Positions 55,129-63,863 of a DNA stretch of 64,000 nt are shown here, piece after piece; the stretch's first letter is position 1; each line of letters opens with the position of its first letter. Below the pieces are notes generated by a model. The model ran no database searches. It was not told the DNA's origin and worked only from the letters and a program-made list of their open reading frames with translations. Source of the stretch: Streptomyces rubellomurinus. Its GTDB lineage: Bacteria > Actinomycetota > Actinomycetes > Streptomycetales > Streptomycetaceae. The DNA lies in contig NZ_JZKH01000007.1 of assembly GCF_000961885.1 (NCBI RefSeq), positions 77,160 to 141,159 of the forward strand, in the 5' to 3' direction. The translations under genes were made by a program, and so were the position numbers.

Positions 55129-55206
55129 CGCGGTCAATCAACTCCCAGGCGCCCCGCCACCCCCTCGCACCTCGCCCGCCCGCGCCGCCCCACCGAGAGG
55201 AATGCA

Positions 55207-56547
55207 ATGTCACACCTTTCTCGTCGCGACCTGCTCCGCGCCTCCGGAGCCGGCCTGCTGGCCCTGGCCGCCGGCGGCGCCCTCGCGGCCTGCGACTCCG
55301 CCTCGGGCGGCGCCTCCGGCGGGGACGCCGACACCGGCACCGTCACCGTCTGGTCCTGGGCCACGGCCGCCCTCGCCCTGCGCGGGGTCGTCCCGGCCTT
55401 CGAGAAGGACAACCCGGGGATCAAGGTCGACGTCCAGGACATCGGCAACCCGGCCATCTGGGACAAGATCACCGTGGGCCTCGCGGCCGGCGGCCAGGGC
55501 CTCGGTGACGTGCTGCACATCGGTTGCGACTACCTGCCCGGCTACCTGGAGAAGTTCCCCGGCGGCCTCGCCGACCTCTCCGCCTTCGGCGCCGACGCGC
55601 ACCGCGACAAGTTCGCCAAGGGCCTGTGGCCGGTCGTCACCGGCAAGGACGGCCACGCCTACGCGCTGCCCTGGGAGGCCAACCCGCTCGGCTTCTTCTA
55701 CCGCAAGGACTGCTTCGACAAGGCCGGGATCGACCCCACGACCTTCGCCACCTGGGACGACCTGATCGCCGTCGCCGACCGCTTCAAGGCCGCCAACCCC
55801 GGCATCTCCCTCCTCGGCATCAACAAGGCCGCCAACCCCGACCCCGACCTGGACTTCGTGCAGAACCTCATGCAGCTCCAGGGCGCCTTCTACTTCGACC
55901 TCCAGGGGAAGATCACCCTCGGCTCCGAGCCGGCCGCCCGCGCCCTGACCGTCCTCAAGCGCCTGGACGACACCGGACTGGTCGCCGACGCCCCCGGCGC
56001 CCACGGCTGGGCCGACCTGATGAAGACCGGCAAGCTCGCCGTCGCCCCGATGCCCTCCTGGGCCGCGCACTACCTGGAGGCCAAGTTCGCCGACCAGAGC
56101 GGCACCTGGCGCCTCACCAAGCCCCCGGCCGTCACCCCGGGCGGCAAGCGCGCCGCCCTCGTCAACTCCACCCACCTGGCCGTCGCCGCCTCCAGCCCGC
56201 GCCGCCGCGCCGCCTGGAAGTTCGTCGAGTACGCGCTCACCCGCCCCGCCTCCGTCAACAGCATGTTCACCGCCGGCGGCGTCTTCCCCGCCCTCACCAC
56301 GGCCTACGCCGACCCGATGTACGCCGCGCCCAGCGCCTACTACGGCGGCCAGTCCGTCCTGAAGACCTTCGCCGACCTCGCCACCGACGGCGGCGACGCC
56401 ACCAACTTCACCGGCGACTACGCCCGCGCCCTCAAACTCGCCAGCGACGCCCAGACCAAGGTGTTCCTCAAGGGCGCCGACCCGGCCGCCGTCCTCCGGG
56501 ACGCCGCCAAGCAGCTCGCCCAGCAGACCGGACGCACCATCGCATGA
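55207..56547 (+). CDS. Sugar ABC transporter substrate-binding lipoprotein
   Basis: The protein has 446 residues. SRRDLLRAS is a Tat motif and ALAACDS a lipobox (Cys about 29). The mature part is a type I solute-binding protein (family 1): VTVWSWATAALALRGVVPAFEKDNPGIKVDVQDIGN, YALPWEANPLGFFYRKD, KFVEYALTRP. It captures a sugar outside the membrane. GAGAGG precedes ATG 55207. Linkage to an alpha-galactosidase points to raffinose- or melibiose-type ligands. Confidence 0.9.
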   Translation: MSHLSRRDLLRASGAGLLALAAGGALAACDSASGGASGGDADTGTVTVWSWATAALALRGVVPAFEKDNPGIKVDVQDIGNPAIWDKITVGLAAGGQGLGDVLHIGCDYLPGYLEKFPGGLADLSAFGADAHRDKFAKGLWPVVTGKDGHAYALPWEANPLGFFYRKDCFDKAGIDPTTFATWDDLIAVADRFKAANPGISLLGINKAANPDPDLDFVQNLMQLQGAFYFDLQGKITLGSEPAARALTVLKRLDDTGLVADAPGAHGWADLMKTGKLAVAPMPSWAAHYLEAKFADQSGTWRLTKPPAVTPGGKRAALVNSTHLAVAASSPRRRAAWKFVEYALTRPASVNSMFTAGGVFPALTTAYADPMYAAPSAYYGGQSVLKTFADLATDGGDATNFTGDYARALKLASDAQTKVFLKGADPAAVLRDAAKQLAQQTGRTIA

Positions 56548-57494
56548 CCGCCGTCACCACGCCCGTGAACACGCCCGCCGCCCCGCCCGGCACCCCGCCC
56601 GCGAAGGCGCGCACCCGGGCCCGCCGCGGCCCCCGGTGGCGCCGCACCGCCCTGCCGTACCTGCTGCTCGCCCCGGCCCTGGTCACCTTCGGCGTGTTCA
56701 AGGCCTACCCGATCGTCGACTCGCTGCTGCTCTCCTTCACCACCGGCAACGGCTCCGCCGGCCACGCCGACGGCCTCGCCAACTACCGCCGCCTGCTGGA
56801 CGACCCGCTGTTCTGGACGGCGCTGCGCAACACCGGCGAGATGCTGGTCGTGCAGGTCCCGCTGATGCTGGCGCTCGCCCTGCTGATGGCCGTCGCCATC
56901 AACTCCGCCCTGGTGCGCTGGCGCACGGTCTGGCGGCTCGGCATCTTCATGCCCGCCGTCACCGGACTCGTCGCCACCGGCGTGATGTTCTCCTTCCTGC
57001 TCCGCACCGAGGACGGCGCCGTCAACCGGCTGCTGGAGGCGGTCGGCCTGCCCGCCGTCGACTGGCTCGGCCAGCCGTTCTGGGCCCGGATGTCCGTCGT
57101 CCTCGTCCTCAGCTGGCACTACACCGGCTACAACGCCGTCATCTACCTCGCCGGGCTGCAGTCCATCCCCCGGGAGCTGTACGAGGCCGCGATGGTCGAC
57201 GGCGCCGGGGCGGTCCGCCGCTTCACCGCGATCACCGTCCCCGCGCTGCGCCCGCTGCTGCTCTTCACGGTCGTGCTGTCCACCATCGGCACGCTCCAAC
57301 TCTTCGACGAGCCGTACGTGTTGACCGGCGGCGGCCCCGACAACGCGACCCTGACCGTCTCCATGTACCTGTACCAGAACGGCTTCCGCTACTTCGACTT
57401 CGGCTACGCCTCCGCCATCGCCTACGCGCTCACCCTGCTGGTGTCGGTGCTCGGCGCGGTCCAGATGCGCCTGATGGGGGAACGCGACCGATGA
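56544..57494 (+). CDS. Sugar ABC permease, MalF type
   Basis: The protein has 316 residues with six membrane helices (LPYLLLAPALVTFGVFKAYPIV first). The EAA loop reads YEAAMVDGAGAVRRFTAITVPALRPL. It is translationally coupled (ATGA) to the binding protein and to the next permease. No ATPase is in the operon; like other actinobacterial sugar importers it probably uses a shared MsiK-type ATPase encoded elsewhere. Confidence 0.9.
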   Translation: MTAVTTPVNTPAAPPGTPPAKARTRARRGPRWRRTALPYLLLAPALVTFGVFKAYPIVDSLLLSFTTGNGSAGHADGLANYRRLLDDPLFWTALRNTGEMLVVQVPLMLALALLMAVAINSALVRWRTVWRLGIFMPAVTGLVATGVMFSFLLRTEDGAVNRLLEAVGLPAVDWLGQPFWARMSVVLVLSWHYTGYNAVIYLAGLQSIPRELYEAAMVDGAGAVRRFTAITVPALRPLLLFTVVLSTIGTLQLFDEPYVLTGGGPDNATLTVSMYLYQNGFRYFDFGYASAIAYALTLLVSVLGAVQMRLMGERDR

Positions 57495-58318
57495 GACTCA
57501 GCACACTGCGCGGCTGGCCGCTGACCTTCCTGCTGGCCGCCGTCACCGGCCTGTCGATCGCCCCGTTCACCTGGATGCTGCTCTCCACCACGCGCAAGGA
57601 CACCGAGATCTTCGACTGGCCGCCGAGCCCGGTGCCCGGCGACAGCCTCGGCGACAACCTGCACCGGCTCGACCGGCGGATCGGACTGCTCCGCGTCCTC
57701 GGCAACTCCCTCCTGGTGGCGGGCGTCCAGACCGTCGGCGCGCTCGTCGTCGCCCTGCTCGCCGGGTACGCCTTCGCCAAGTTCCGCTTCCGCGGCCGGA
57801 CCCTGCTGTTCGGGGTGCTGCTCTCCACCCTCGTGGTGCCCGAACAGGTCATGCTGGTACCGCTGTTCAAGATGATGATGAACTTCGGCCTGCTCGACAC
57901 CTACCAGGCCCTCATCCTGCCCGGCCTGTGCGTGCCGTTCGCGATCTTCCTGATGCGCCAGTCGCTGAGCGGCCTGCCGGACGAACTCCTGGACGCCGCC
58001 CGGGTCGACGGCGCGGGCGAGTTCCGGGTGCTGTGGAGCGTCGTCGTCCCGGTCATGCGGCCGGTGCTGGCCGCGCTCGCCATCTTCCTCTTCCTGGGCT
58101 CGTGGAACCAGTTCGTCTGGCCGCTGGTCGCCCTGCGCAGCCCCGAGATGCACACCCTGCCGGTCGCCCTGGCGACCCTGCAGGGCAACCAGAACACCAC
58201 CGACTACGGCGCGATCCTCGCCGGCACCGCGCTGTCCACCCTGCCGATGATGGTCCTCTTCCTGGTCCTCCAGCGGCAGTTCATCTCCGGCCTGCTGGCC
58301 GGCGCGACGAAAGGCTGA
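57491..58318 (+). CDS. Sugar ABC permease, MalG type
   Basis: The protein has 275 residues and six helices. The EAA loop is LLDAARVDGAGEFRVLWSVVVPVMRPVLAAL. It forms the heterodimeric channel with the MalF-type subunit. Coupled to its neighbours by ATGA overlap on the 5' side and a 2-nt gap to the alpha-galactosidase. Confidence 0.9.
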   Translation: MRLSTLRGWPLTFLLAAVTGLSIAPFTWMLLSTTRKDTEIFDWPPSPVPGDSLGDNLHRLDRRIGLLRVLGNSLLVAGVQTVGALVVALLAGYAFAKFRFRGRTLLFGVLLSTLVVPEQVMLVPLFKMMMNFGLLDTYQALILPGLCVPFAIFLMRQSLSGLPDELLDAARVDGAGEFRVLWSVVVPVMRPVLAALAIFLFLGSWNQFVWPLVALRSPEMHTLPVALATLQGNQNTTDYGAILAGTALSTLPMMVLFLVLQRQFISGLLAGATKG

Positions 58319-58320
58319 GC

Positions 58321-60033
58321 ATGACCGACATCTGGGAGCCGCACGCCCCCGCCCCCGCCGGCGGCCTGCGCCCGCTGCCCGTACCGGAGTTGGCGCTGCT
58401 GGTGAGCGGGCGGGCCACCGCGCGCACGGTCGCGGACGGCGTGGTCGAGGTGACCGTCGAGGGCGTCGGCGAGGTGCGGATCGAATGGCGGCTGCCCTGC
58501 GTCGACGCCACCGCCCTGTGGACGCCCGAACCGCGCGGCACCGGCTGGCTGCCCGCCGCCTGGAGTGCCCCGCGCCGCACCGGCCTGGCCGCCGGCGCCC
58601 CGATCGCCGCGCTGATCGGCACCGGCGACGTCGCCCTGTGCGCCTTCGCCGCCGAGCGGCCCGACGTCCTGGCCGGGGCCGGAGTCGTCGAGGAGACCGG
58701 CGAGTTCCGCTTCTGGGCCCAGGCCGCCGGCCGGCTCACCGTCCGGATCGACACCTCCCGCCGGCACTTCGCCCACTGCCTCGCCGACCTCGCCGCCTGG
58801 TGGGGCGAGGGCCGCACCGCCGACATCCCCGACGCGGCCCGCCGCCCCGCCTACTCCACCTGGTACGCCATGCACCAGGACGTCACCCCCGAACGCGTCG
58901 AGACCCAGGCCGCGCTCGGCAAGCGACTCGGCCTGGACGTCGTCATCGTGGACGACGGCTGGATGACCGCTGACCGCACCCGCGGCTACGCCCACTGCGG
59001 CGACTGGGAACCCGTCTCGCTGCCCGACACGGCCGGGCACGTGCGCCGCGTGCACGAACTCGGCGTGCGCTACCTGCTCTGGTACGCACTGCCGTTCATC
59101 GGCGAGGACAGCGCCGCCTTCCACGAGCTGGGCCGCTACGCCCTCGCCGAGGTGCCGCACCTCGGCGCGATCGTCGCCGACCCGCGCCACCCCGAGGTCC
59201 GCGACTTCCTCACCGACCGGCTCGCCCGCGCCGTCGAGGAGTGGGGCATGGACGGCCTCAAGGTCGACTTCGTCGACTGGTTCTCCCGGGCCGACGCGCC
59301 ACCGGCGGGCCCCGGGGCGGACTGCGCGAGCGTCGACGAGGGCGTGGAACGCCTCCTCGCCGCCATCCGCCGCCGGATCACCGCCGCCAACCCCGAGGCG
59401 ATGGTCGAGCACCGCCAGCCGTACGTCAGCCCGGGCCTGTGGCCGTACGTCACCATGGTCCGCGCCACCGACTGCCCGCTCAGCCCGCAGGAGAACCGGC
59501 AGCGGACCGTCGACCTGCGGCTCGCCGCCGGGCCCGTCCCGGTCCACTCCGACATGCTGATGTGGCACCCGGCCGAGCCGCCCGAGCAGATCGCCTGCCA
59601 CCTCATCAACGTGCTGTTCGCCGTCCCCCAGGTGTCCGTCGACCTCGCCGCGCAGAGCGACGCCCAGCGCGAGGCGCTCGCCTTCTGGCTCGGCGTCTTC
59701 CGCACGCACCTCGCCACCCTGCAGCTCGGCGAGCTGCGCCCGGCCCGGCCCGACCTCGGCTACCCGCTGGTCACCGCGCTCGGCGACGGCACGCGCGCGG
59801 TCGCCCGGTACGCGGCACTGCCGGTGGACGCCTCCGGCGACGGCTGGCACACCCTGCTGGTCGCCAACGCCGACGCCGACCCGGACGTCCGGCTGACGGG
59901 CGGCAGCGGGACGGCCGCCGTCACCGTGCAGGACGCCCGGGGGCGTATCGTCCGGCAGGGCGAGGTCGAACTCGGCGGGGCGGACGTGATCGGAGTGCCG
60001 CGCGGCGGACTGCTGACCCTGCGCCGCCGTTGA
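58321..60033 (+). CDS. Alpha-galactosidase-like glycoside hydrolase, clan GH-D
   Basis: The protein has 570 residues. A beta-sandwich N-terminus is followed by a TIM barrel with VIVDDGWM (about 208-215) and the nucleophile in GLKVDFVDWFS (Asp about 316), as in GH36 enzymes. The acid/base is expected near ATDCPLSPQENR (about 382-393). There is no signal peptide, so imported alpha-galactosides would be hydrolysed inside. A C-terminal beta domain completes it. The length is shorter than the ~700 of typical GH36. Confidence 0.85.
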   Translation: MTDIWEPHAPAPAGGLRPLPVPELALLVSGRATARTVADGVVEVTVEGVGEVRIEWRLPCVDATALWTPEPRGTGWLPAAWSAPRRTGLAAGAPIAALIGTGDVALCAFAAERPDVLAGAGVVEETGEFRFWAQAAGRLTVRIDTSRRHFAHCLADLAAWWGEGRTADIPDAARRPAYSTWYAMHQDVTPERVETQAALGKRLGLDVVIVDDGWMTADRTRGYAHCGDWEPVSLPDTAGHVRRVHELGVRYLLWYALPFIGEDSAAFHELGRYALAEVPHLGAIVADPRHPEVRDFLTDRLARAVEEWGMDGLKVDFVDWFSRADAPPAGPGADCASVDEGVERLLAAIRRRITAANPEAMVEHRQPYVSPGLWPYVTMVRATDCPLSPQENRQRTVDLRLAAGPVPVHSDMLMWHPAEPPEQIACHLINVLFAVPQVSVDLAAQSDAQREALAFWLGVFRTHLATLQLGELRPARPDLGYPLVTALGDGTRAVARYAALPVDASGDGWHTLLVANADADPDVRLTGGSGTAAVTVQDARGRIVRQGEVELGGADVIGVPRGGLLTLRRR

Positions 60034-60053
60034 CCCACCCGGGGGAGGACCCG

Positions 60054-61088
60054 ATGCCCGAGCGAGCCCACCCGCCGCGCCGTGGCGCCGCCACCATCGA
60101 GGAGGTCGCCCGGGCCGCCGGGGTCTCCCGGCAGACCGTGTCCAACGCGCTCAACGCCCCGCACCGGGTCCACCCGGAGACCCTGGCCCGGGTGACCGCG
60201 GCGATCCGCGAACTCGGCTACCGGCCGGACCAGTCGGCCCGCTCGCTGCGCAGCGGCGCCCGGCACGCCCTCGGCTACCTCGCCCCGGTGGACGACCCCT
60301 TCGACCCCAACCCGCTGATGGCCGGCTTCCTGGAGGCCCTGGTCGACGCGGCCGGGGAGCAGGGCCAGCGGGTGCTGCTCTTCCGGCCCGTCCCGCCGAG
60401 GGCCGATCCGCGGTCGGCCGTCGACGAACTGGTGGCCGCCCGCCAGGTCGACGGGCTGGTGCTGGCCGACGTGCTGGCGGAGGACGCCCGGATCAGGCAC
60501 GTCGCCGGGCTCGGGCTGCCGTTCGTCGCCTTCGGCCGCACCGGGCCGGCGGAGCCGCAGCACTGGGTGGACATCGCCAACGACGCGGCGATGGCCGCCG
60601 TGGTGCGCCACCTCGCGGCGCTCGGCCACCGGCGGATCGGCTACCTCGGGGCCGACGAGGAGCTGCCGTGGATGGCGGCCCGCCGGGCGGGCTTCCTGGC
60701 GCAGGCACGGCGGTCGGGGGTGTCGGCGGTGACCGTCGACCGGCCGGAGCCCGGGCCGGCCGCGGTCGCCGCCGTACGGGCGCTGCTGCGCGGCCCCGAC
60801 CGGCCGACCGCCGTCGCGGCGGGCAGCGACCTGCTGGCGCTGGACGCGTACGAGGCCGTCCGGGCGGAGGGGCTGGCGGTCGGGCCGCACGGGGTCGCCG
60901 TCACCGGCTTCCACGACACTCCGCTCTGCCGCCACCTGCACCCGGCGCTGACCTCGGTGCGGCTGCCGCTGCGGGCGATCGCCGGCGCACTGGTCGGGCG
61001 GCTGCTCGGGCAGGTGCGGGGGGAGGCGGCACCGGCGACGGGGACGGAGCTGGCCGCCGAGCTGGTGGTCCGGGGGAGCAGCGGCTGA
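60054..61088 (+). CDS. LacI-family repressor of the alpha-galactoside operon
   Basis: The protein has 344 residues. The helix-turn-helix and hinge read TIEEVARAAGVSRQTVSNALNAPHRVHPETLARVTAAIRELGYRPDQSARSLRSG. A periplasmic-binding-type effector domain follows. GGGGGAGG precedes ATG 60054. As last gene of the operon it would autorepress through the palindrome at 55115-55128; the inducer is probably an alpha-galactoside or product. Confidence 0.92.
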   Translation: MPERAHPPRRGAATIEEVARAAGVSRQTVSNALNAPHRVHPETLARVTAAIRELGYRPDQSARSLRSGARHALGYLAPVDDPFDPNPLMAGFLEALVDAAGEQGQRVLLFRPVPPRADPRSAVDELVAARQVDGLVLADVLAEDARIRHVAGLGLPFVAFGRTGPAEPQHWVDIANDAAMAAVVRHLAALGHRRIGYLGADEELPWMAARRAGFLAQARRSGVSAVTVDRPEPGPAAVAAVRALLRGPDRPTAVAAGSDLLALDAYEAVRAEGLAVGPHGVAVTGFHDTPLCRHLHPALTSVRLPLRAIAGALVGRLLGQVRGEAAPATGTELAAELVVRGSSG

Positions 61089-61134
61089 CCCGGCCGCCCG
61101 GCGGGTCGGGTCGGCCCGGGGCCCTGATCGACCC

Positions 61135-61164
61135 TGGAACCCCCGGCTCGCACCGCCGTAGAGT
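61135..61164 (+). promoter_or_regulatory. Promoter of the EamA leader transcript
   Basis: TGGAAC (61135-61140) and TAGAGT (61159-61164) are 18 nt apart. The TSS would fall at about 61171-61172, the ATG of the short leader ORF, so the leader peptide would be read from a leaderless end. Confidence 0.5.
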
Positions 61165-61171
61165 GGGGGAC

Positions 61172-61210
61172 ATGTTCTCCGCAGCAGTCCTGTCGCCGCC
61201 CGTCCGCTGA
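61172..61210 (+). CDS. 12-aa leader peptide candidate
   Basis: ATG 61172 opens MFSAAVLSPPVR and a stop. It starts exactly at the predicted TSS. Downstream lie a GC hairpin region and GATCGGTCGT (61270-61279) pairing perfectly with ACGACCGATC (61298-61307), all before the EamA start. This is the layout of a ribosome-mediated attenuator; the sensed residue is unclear (Ser-Pro-Pro-Val-Arg is a candidate stall region). Confidence 0.4.
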   Translation: MFSAAVLSPPVR

Positions 61211-61330
61211 GGCGGGTCGCCGGCGCCACCGGCGCGCGGGCGGGCCGACACAGGCCGGCCTGACGCGCTGATCGGTCGTACCCGCAGACGCGAGACCACG
61301 ACCGATCTGCTCCGTCTGGAGAACCCTTCC

Positions 61331-61657
61331 GTGTCGAAAGCCACTCCTGTCATCATCACCCCTGCCCCCGCGGCGCCGCGCTCCGTGCGCCGCGGCCTCG
61401 CCTGCCTGGCGTTCGCGGGGCTCACCTGGGGCACCACCGGGGCCGCCGTGGACGTCGTCTACCGGTCCAGCGACTTCGGGCCCGCGGCCGTCTCGTTCTG
61501 GCGCTTCCTGGCCGGCGTCGCCCTGCTGCTCGCCGCCCGGGCCCTGCGCCCGGCCCGTCCCGCCGCCAGGGCCCGGCAGCCGCTGCGCCGGCGGGTGCCG
61601 CTGTTCGCGGGCACCGGCCTCGCGGCCGCCGAGTCGCGGCTGGGCAGCGGGAGTTGA
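61331..61657 (+). pseudogene. EamA-family transporter remnant with internal deletion
   Basis: The 108-residue frame begins as an EamA/DMT carrier: RRGLACLAFAGLTWGTTGAAVDVVYRSS and AAVSFWRFLAGVALLLAARAL are helices 1 and 2. After VPLFAGTGLA it jumps to AAESRLGS, the usual extreme C-terminus. About 190 residues (helices 3-10) are missing while the frame is kept. GTG 61331 has GGAGA upstream and the leader is intact, so decay is recent. Confidence 0.78.
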
Positions 61658-61660
61658 CGA

Positions 61661-61692
61661 GGCGCCGAGCCCGGGCGACCGGGCTCGGCGCC
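61661..61692. terminator. Bidirectional terminator
   Basis: Perfect 13-bp stem GGCGCCGAGCCCG / CGGGCTCGGCGCC with GGCGAC loop between the EamA remnant and the convergent reductase gene; outer TTGAC/GTCAA can extend it. Confidence 0.85.
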
Positions 61693-61701
61693 GTCAATCC
61701 C

Positions 61702-62364
61702 TTACGCCCGGTGGGCGGCCGGGCGCTCCGGGGAGGCCTCCGCGAGCGCCCGGGTGACGGCCTCGACGCCCTCGCGCAGCCCGTACACCGGGGTGCCCGG
61801 CTGCTGGCGCCACGAGTCGTCGATCCCGCCGGCGTCCACCGAGTCGAAGCCCAACTCGTCGATCAGCGCCCGCACCACGCGCTTGGCCGCCTCGTCGTCC
61901 CCCGCGACCGGCAGGGCCAGGCGCTCCGGGTCGCCCGCGGGGCGGGGACGGTCCAGGAGGTCCTGCGCGTAGGTGCCGTTGAACGCCTTCACCACCGGGT
62001 GGCCCAGGTGCTGTTCCGTCCAGCGGCTCTCCGTCAGGCCGCCGTCCTCGATCGCGTCGATCCGGCCGTCCCGCTCACGGGGGTAGTAGTTGCCGGTGTC
62101 GATCACCACCGCCCCCTCGGCCGCCCCGTCGAACAGCCCGGCGGGCAGCCCCGGGACCGCCTTCAACGGCACCGTCACCACCACGACCTCCGCGCCCCGC
62201 GCGGCTTCCGTCGCGGGCACCGCCGTCGCGCCCGTCTCCTCCACCAGCGCCTTCAGCGACTCCGGCCCGCGCGAGTTCGCCACCGCGACCTGGTGCCCGA
62301 GCGCGGTCAGCCGCCGGGTCAGGTTGCCGCCGATGTTGCCCGCGCCGATGATGCCGATCTTCAT
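61702..62364 (-). CDS. NADPH:F420 reductase-like oxidoreductase
   Basis: The protein has 220 residues. The nucleotide fold is MKIGIIGAGNIGGNLTRRL (GxGxxG, about 7-12), followed by VAVANSRGPESLKALV, where NSR is the NADP-binding segment, VVVVTVPLKAV and VVKAFNGTYAQDLLDRP. This group contains F420-dependent NADP reductases and related NAD(P)-binding proteins. A cytoplasmic redox role is likely; cofactor F420 cannot be proven. ATG 62364 has GGTTTCCC upstream, a weak site. Confidence 0.8.
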   Translation of the reverse strand: MKIGIIGAGNIGGNLTRRLTALGHQVAVANSRGPESLKALVEETGATAVPATEAARGAEVVVVTVPLKAVPGLPAGLFDGAAEGAVVIDTGNYYPRERDGRIDAIEDGGLTESRWTEQHLGHPVVKAFNGTYAQDLLDRPRPAGDPERLALPVAGDDEAAKRVVRALIDELGFDSVDAGGIDDSWRQQPGTPVYGLREGVEAVTRALAEASPERPAAHRA

Positions 62365-62468
62365 GGGAAACCCCTCGTCTGCGAGTGGTGCACGCTCTAC
62401 GCAAGGCGCCAACCGGCCGGCGGGCGGTTCTGTTCCCGCCCCGGCGGCGTGCTGGAATGGCGTCCACC

Positions 62469-63158
62469 ATGAACGCACTTGCCGAGCTCGTCCAGGGACT
62501 CCCCGCCGCATTCGCCGCCGCGCCGCGGCCGGGGCGGATCGACGCCTGCTGCTGCCGGGAGGCCGTCGTCGGTGCGCTCCTGCGAGTGCCCAGGGAACGG
62601 CTCGGGCCGGACGAGCTCGGGGTGTACGGGGCCTCCGTGCTGAACACCGTGGGCGGGCCGGAGGACCTGCGGTACTTCGCGCCGAGGCTGCTCCAGCTCT
62701 CGCTCTCCGGTGAACTCGCTTACCCCGAGCTGGAGTTGATCTGCCACAAGCTCGCCCGGGCGGGCTGGCGGGACTGGCCCGAGGCGGCGTACCTGCGGCG
62801 GCTGTTCGACGCCCTGTGGGCGGAGGTGCTGGCCTCCGCCGACGAGCGGCGGGACGCCGACGCGGTGCTCTGCGCGCTGGCCGCCGCCGAGGGGTGCGTC
62901 GATCGGCGGCTGGCCGCGTGGGAGCGGCTGGAGAGCCCGAGCGCCGTCGCGCGGCTGTACGGGCTCGTGACGGCGACCGGGCTGGAGCCGCGGAACGGGT
63001 ACTGGTGGAAGGACGGCCCCGCGTACCGGGCGTTCGCCGCCTGGCTGCGCGGGGACGGGCTCCGCGCAGCCGTCGCGGAGGCCGTCGGCCGGACGGACGA
63101 CGAGCTCGTCCTGGAGCGGCTGTTCGTCCTGCACGACGCCCTGGCGGGTGCGGCGTGA
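62469..63158 (+). CDS. Unknown helical protein, 229 residues
   Basis: Read from ATG 62469; ATG 62457 in the same frame is possible, and neither has a strong ribosome site. The sequence is largely alpha-helical with HEAT-like spacing (AVVGALLRVPRERLGPDELGVY, EDLRYFAPRLLQLSLSGE, DADAVLCALAAAEGCVDRRLAAW). A CCC triple cysteine lies near residue 27-29. No family is recognised. It is convergent with the YciO gene (1-nt gap). Confidence 0.6.
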   Translation: MNALAELVQGLPAAFAAAPRPGRIDACCCREAVVGALLRVPRERLGPDELGVYGASVLNTVGGPEDLRYFAPRLLQLSLSGELAYPELELICHKLARAGWRDWPEAAYLRRLFDALWAEVLASADERRDADAVLCALAAAEGCVDRRLAAWERLESPSAVARLYGLVTATGLEPRNGYWWKDGPAYRAFAAWLRGDGLRAAVAEAVGRTDDELVLERLFVLHDALAGAA

Positions 63159-63159
63159 G

Positions 63160-63780
63160 CTACTCGAAGCGGGTGGGGTCGCCGGCGCCGTAGCGGATGA
63201 TCTCGGGCTCGCCGGAGGAGAAGTCGACGACGGTGGTGGGTTCGGTGCCGCAGTCGCCCGAGTCGACGACGGCGTCCAGGACGTGGTCGAGCCGTTCCTT
63301 GATCTCCCAGCCCTGGGTCATCGGCTCGTCCTCGTCGGGGAGGACCAGGGTGCTGGAGAGCAGCGGTTCGCCGAGGGCGGCGAGCAGGGCGCGGGTGACG
63401 GTGTGGTCGGGGATGCGGACGCCCACGGTCTTCTTCTTCGGGTGCATCAGGCGGCGGGGCACCTCCTTGGTGGCGGGGAGGATGAAGGTGTAGCTGCCCG
63501 GGGTCGCGGCCTTGACGGCGCGGAAGACGTTGTTGTCGAGCTGGACGAACTGCCCCAGCTGCGCGAAGTTCTCGCAGACCAGGGTGAAGTGGTGGCGCTC
63601 GTCGAGGCGCCGGATCGAGCGGATCCGGTCGAGGCCTTCGCGGTTGTCGAGCCGGCAGCCGAGGGCGAAGCAGGAGTCGGTCGGGTACGCGATGAGGGAG
63701 CCGGAGCGGAGGCTGTCGGCCACGGTGCTGATGGTGCGCGGCTGGGGGGACTCGGGGTGCACGTCGAAGTACTTGGCCAT
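63160..63780 (-). CDS. Sua5/YciO/YrdC-family protein
   Basis: The protein has 206 residues. The conserved start of the family is visible as LRSGSLIAYPTDSCFALGCRLDNREGLDRIRSIRRLD, followed by HHFTLVCENFAQLGQFV, PGSYTFILPATKEVPRR and VGVRIPDHTVTRALLAALGEPLLSSTL. YrdC/Sua5 enzymes make threonylcarbamoyl-AMP for tRNA t6A; the YciO subgroup has KR...D differences and a less certain role. Length and GCRLDNR fit YciO. ATG 63780 begins the gene. Confidence 0.85.
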   Translation of the reverse strand: MAKYFDVHPESPQPRTISTVADSLRSGSLIAYPTDSCFALGCRLDNREGLDRIRSIRRLDERHHFTLVCENFAQLGQFVQLDNNVFRAVKAATPGSYTFILPATKEVPRRLMHPKKKTVGVRIPDHTVTRALLAALGEPLLSSTLVLPDEDEPMTQGWEIKERLDHVLDAVVDSGDCGTEPTTVVDFSSGEPEIIRYGAGDPTRFE

Positions 63781-63820
63781 TGGCCGACCCTACGGGATCC
63801 GGGCCGCCGGCGGGCGCTGC

Positions 63821-63854
63821 CCGGCCCGGGCGGGTCCTTCCCCGCCCGGGCCGG
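63821..63854 (-). terminator. Terminator of the ilvB gene
   Basis: A perfect 14-bp stem (CCGGCCCGGGCGGG / CCCGCCCGGGCCGG) with a TCCTTC loop lies 10 nt downstream of the ilvB stop. Confidence 0.88.
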
Positions 63855-63863
63855 ACAGTGAGG

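Larger units (their letters stand above)
54842..55206. other. Divergent region upstream of the sugar operon
   Basis: This 365-nt gap has a GC-rich half with 12-bp repeats and an AT-rich half (about 55080-55130) carrying the promoter and operator. GCTCG-TT-CGAGC (55075-55086) is a further small palindrome. No ORF of normal codon bias lies here. Confidence 0.45.
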
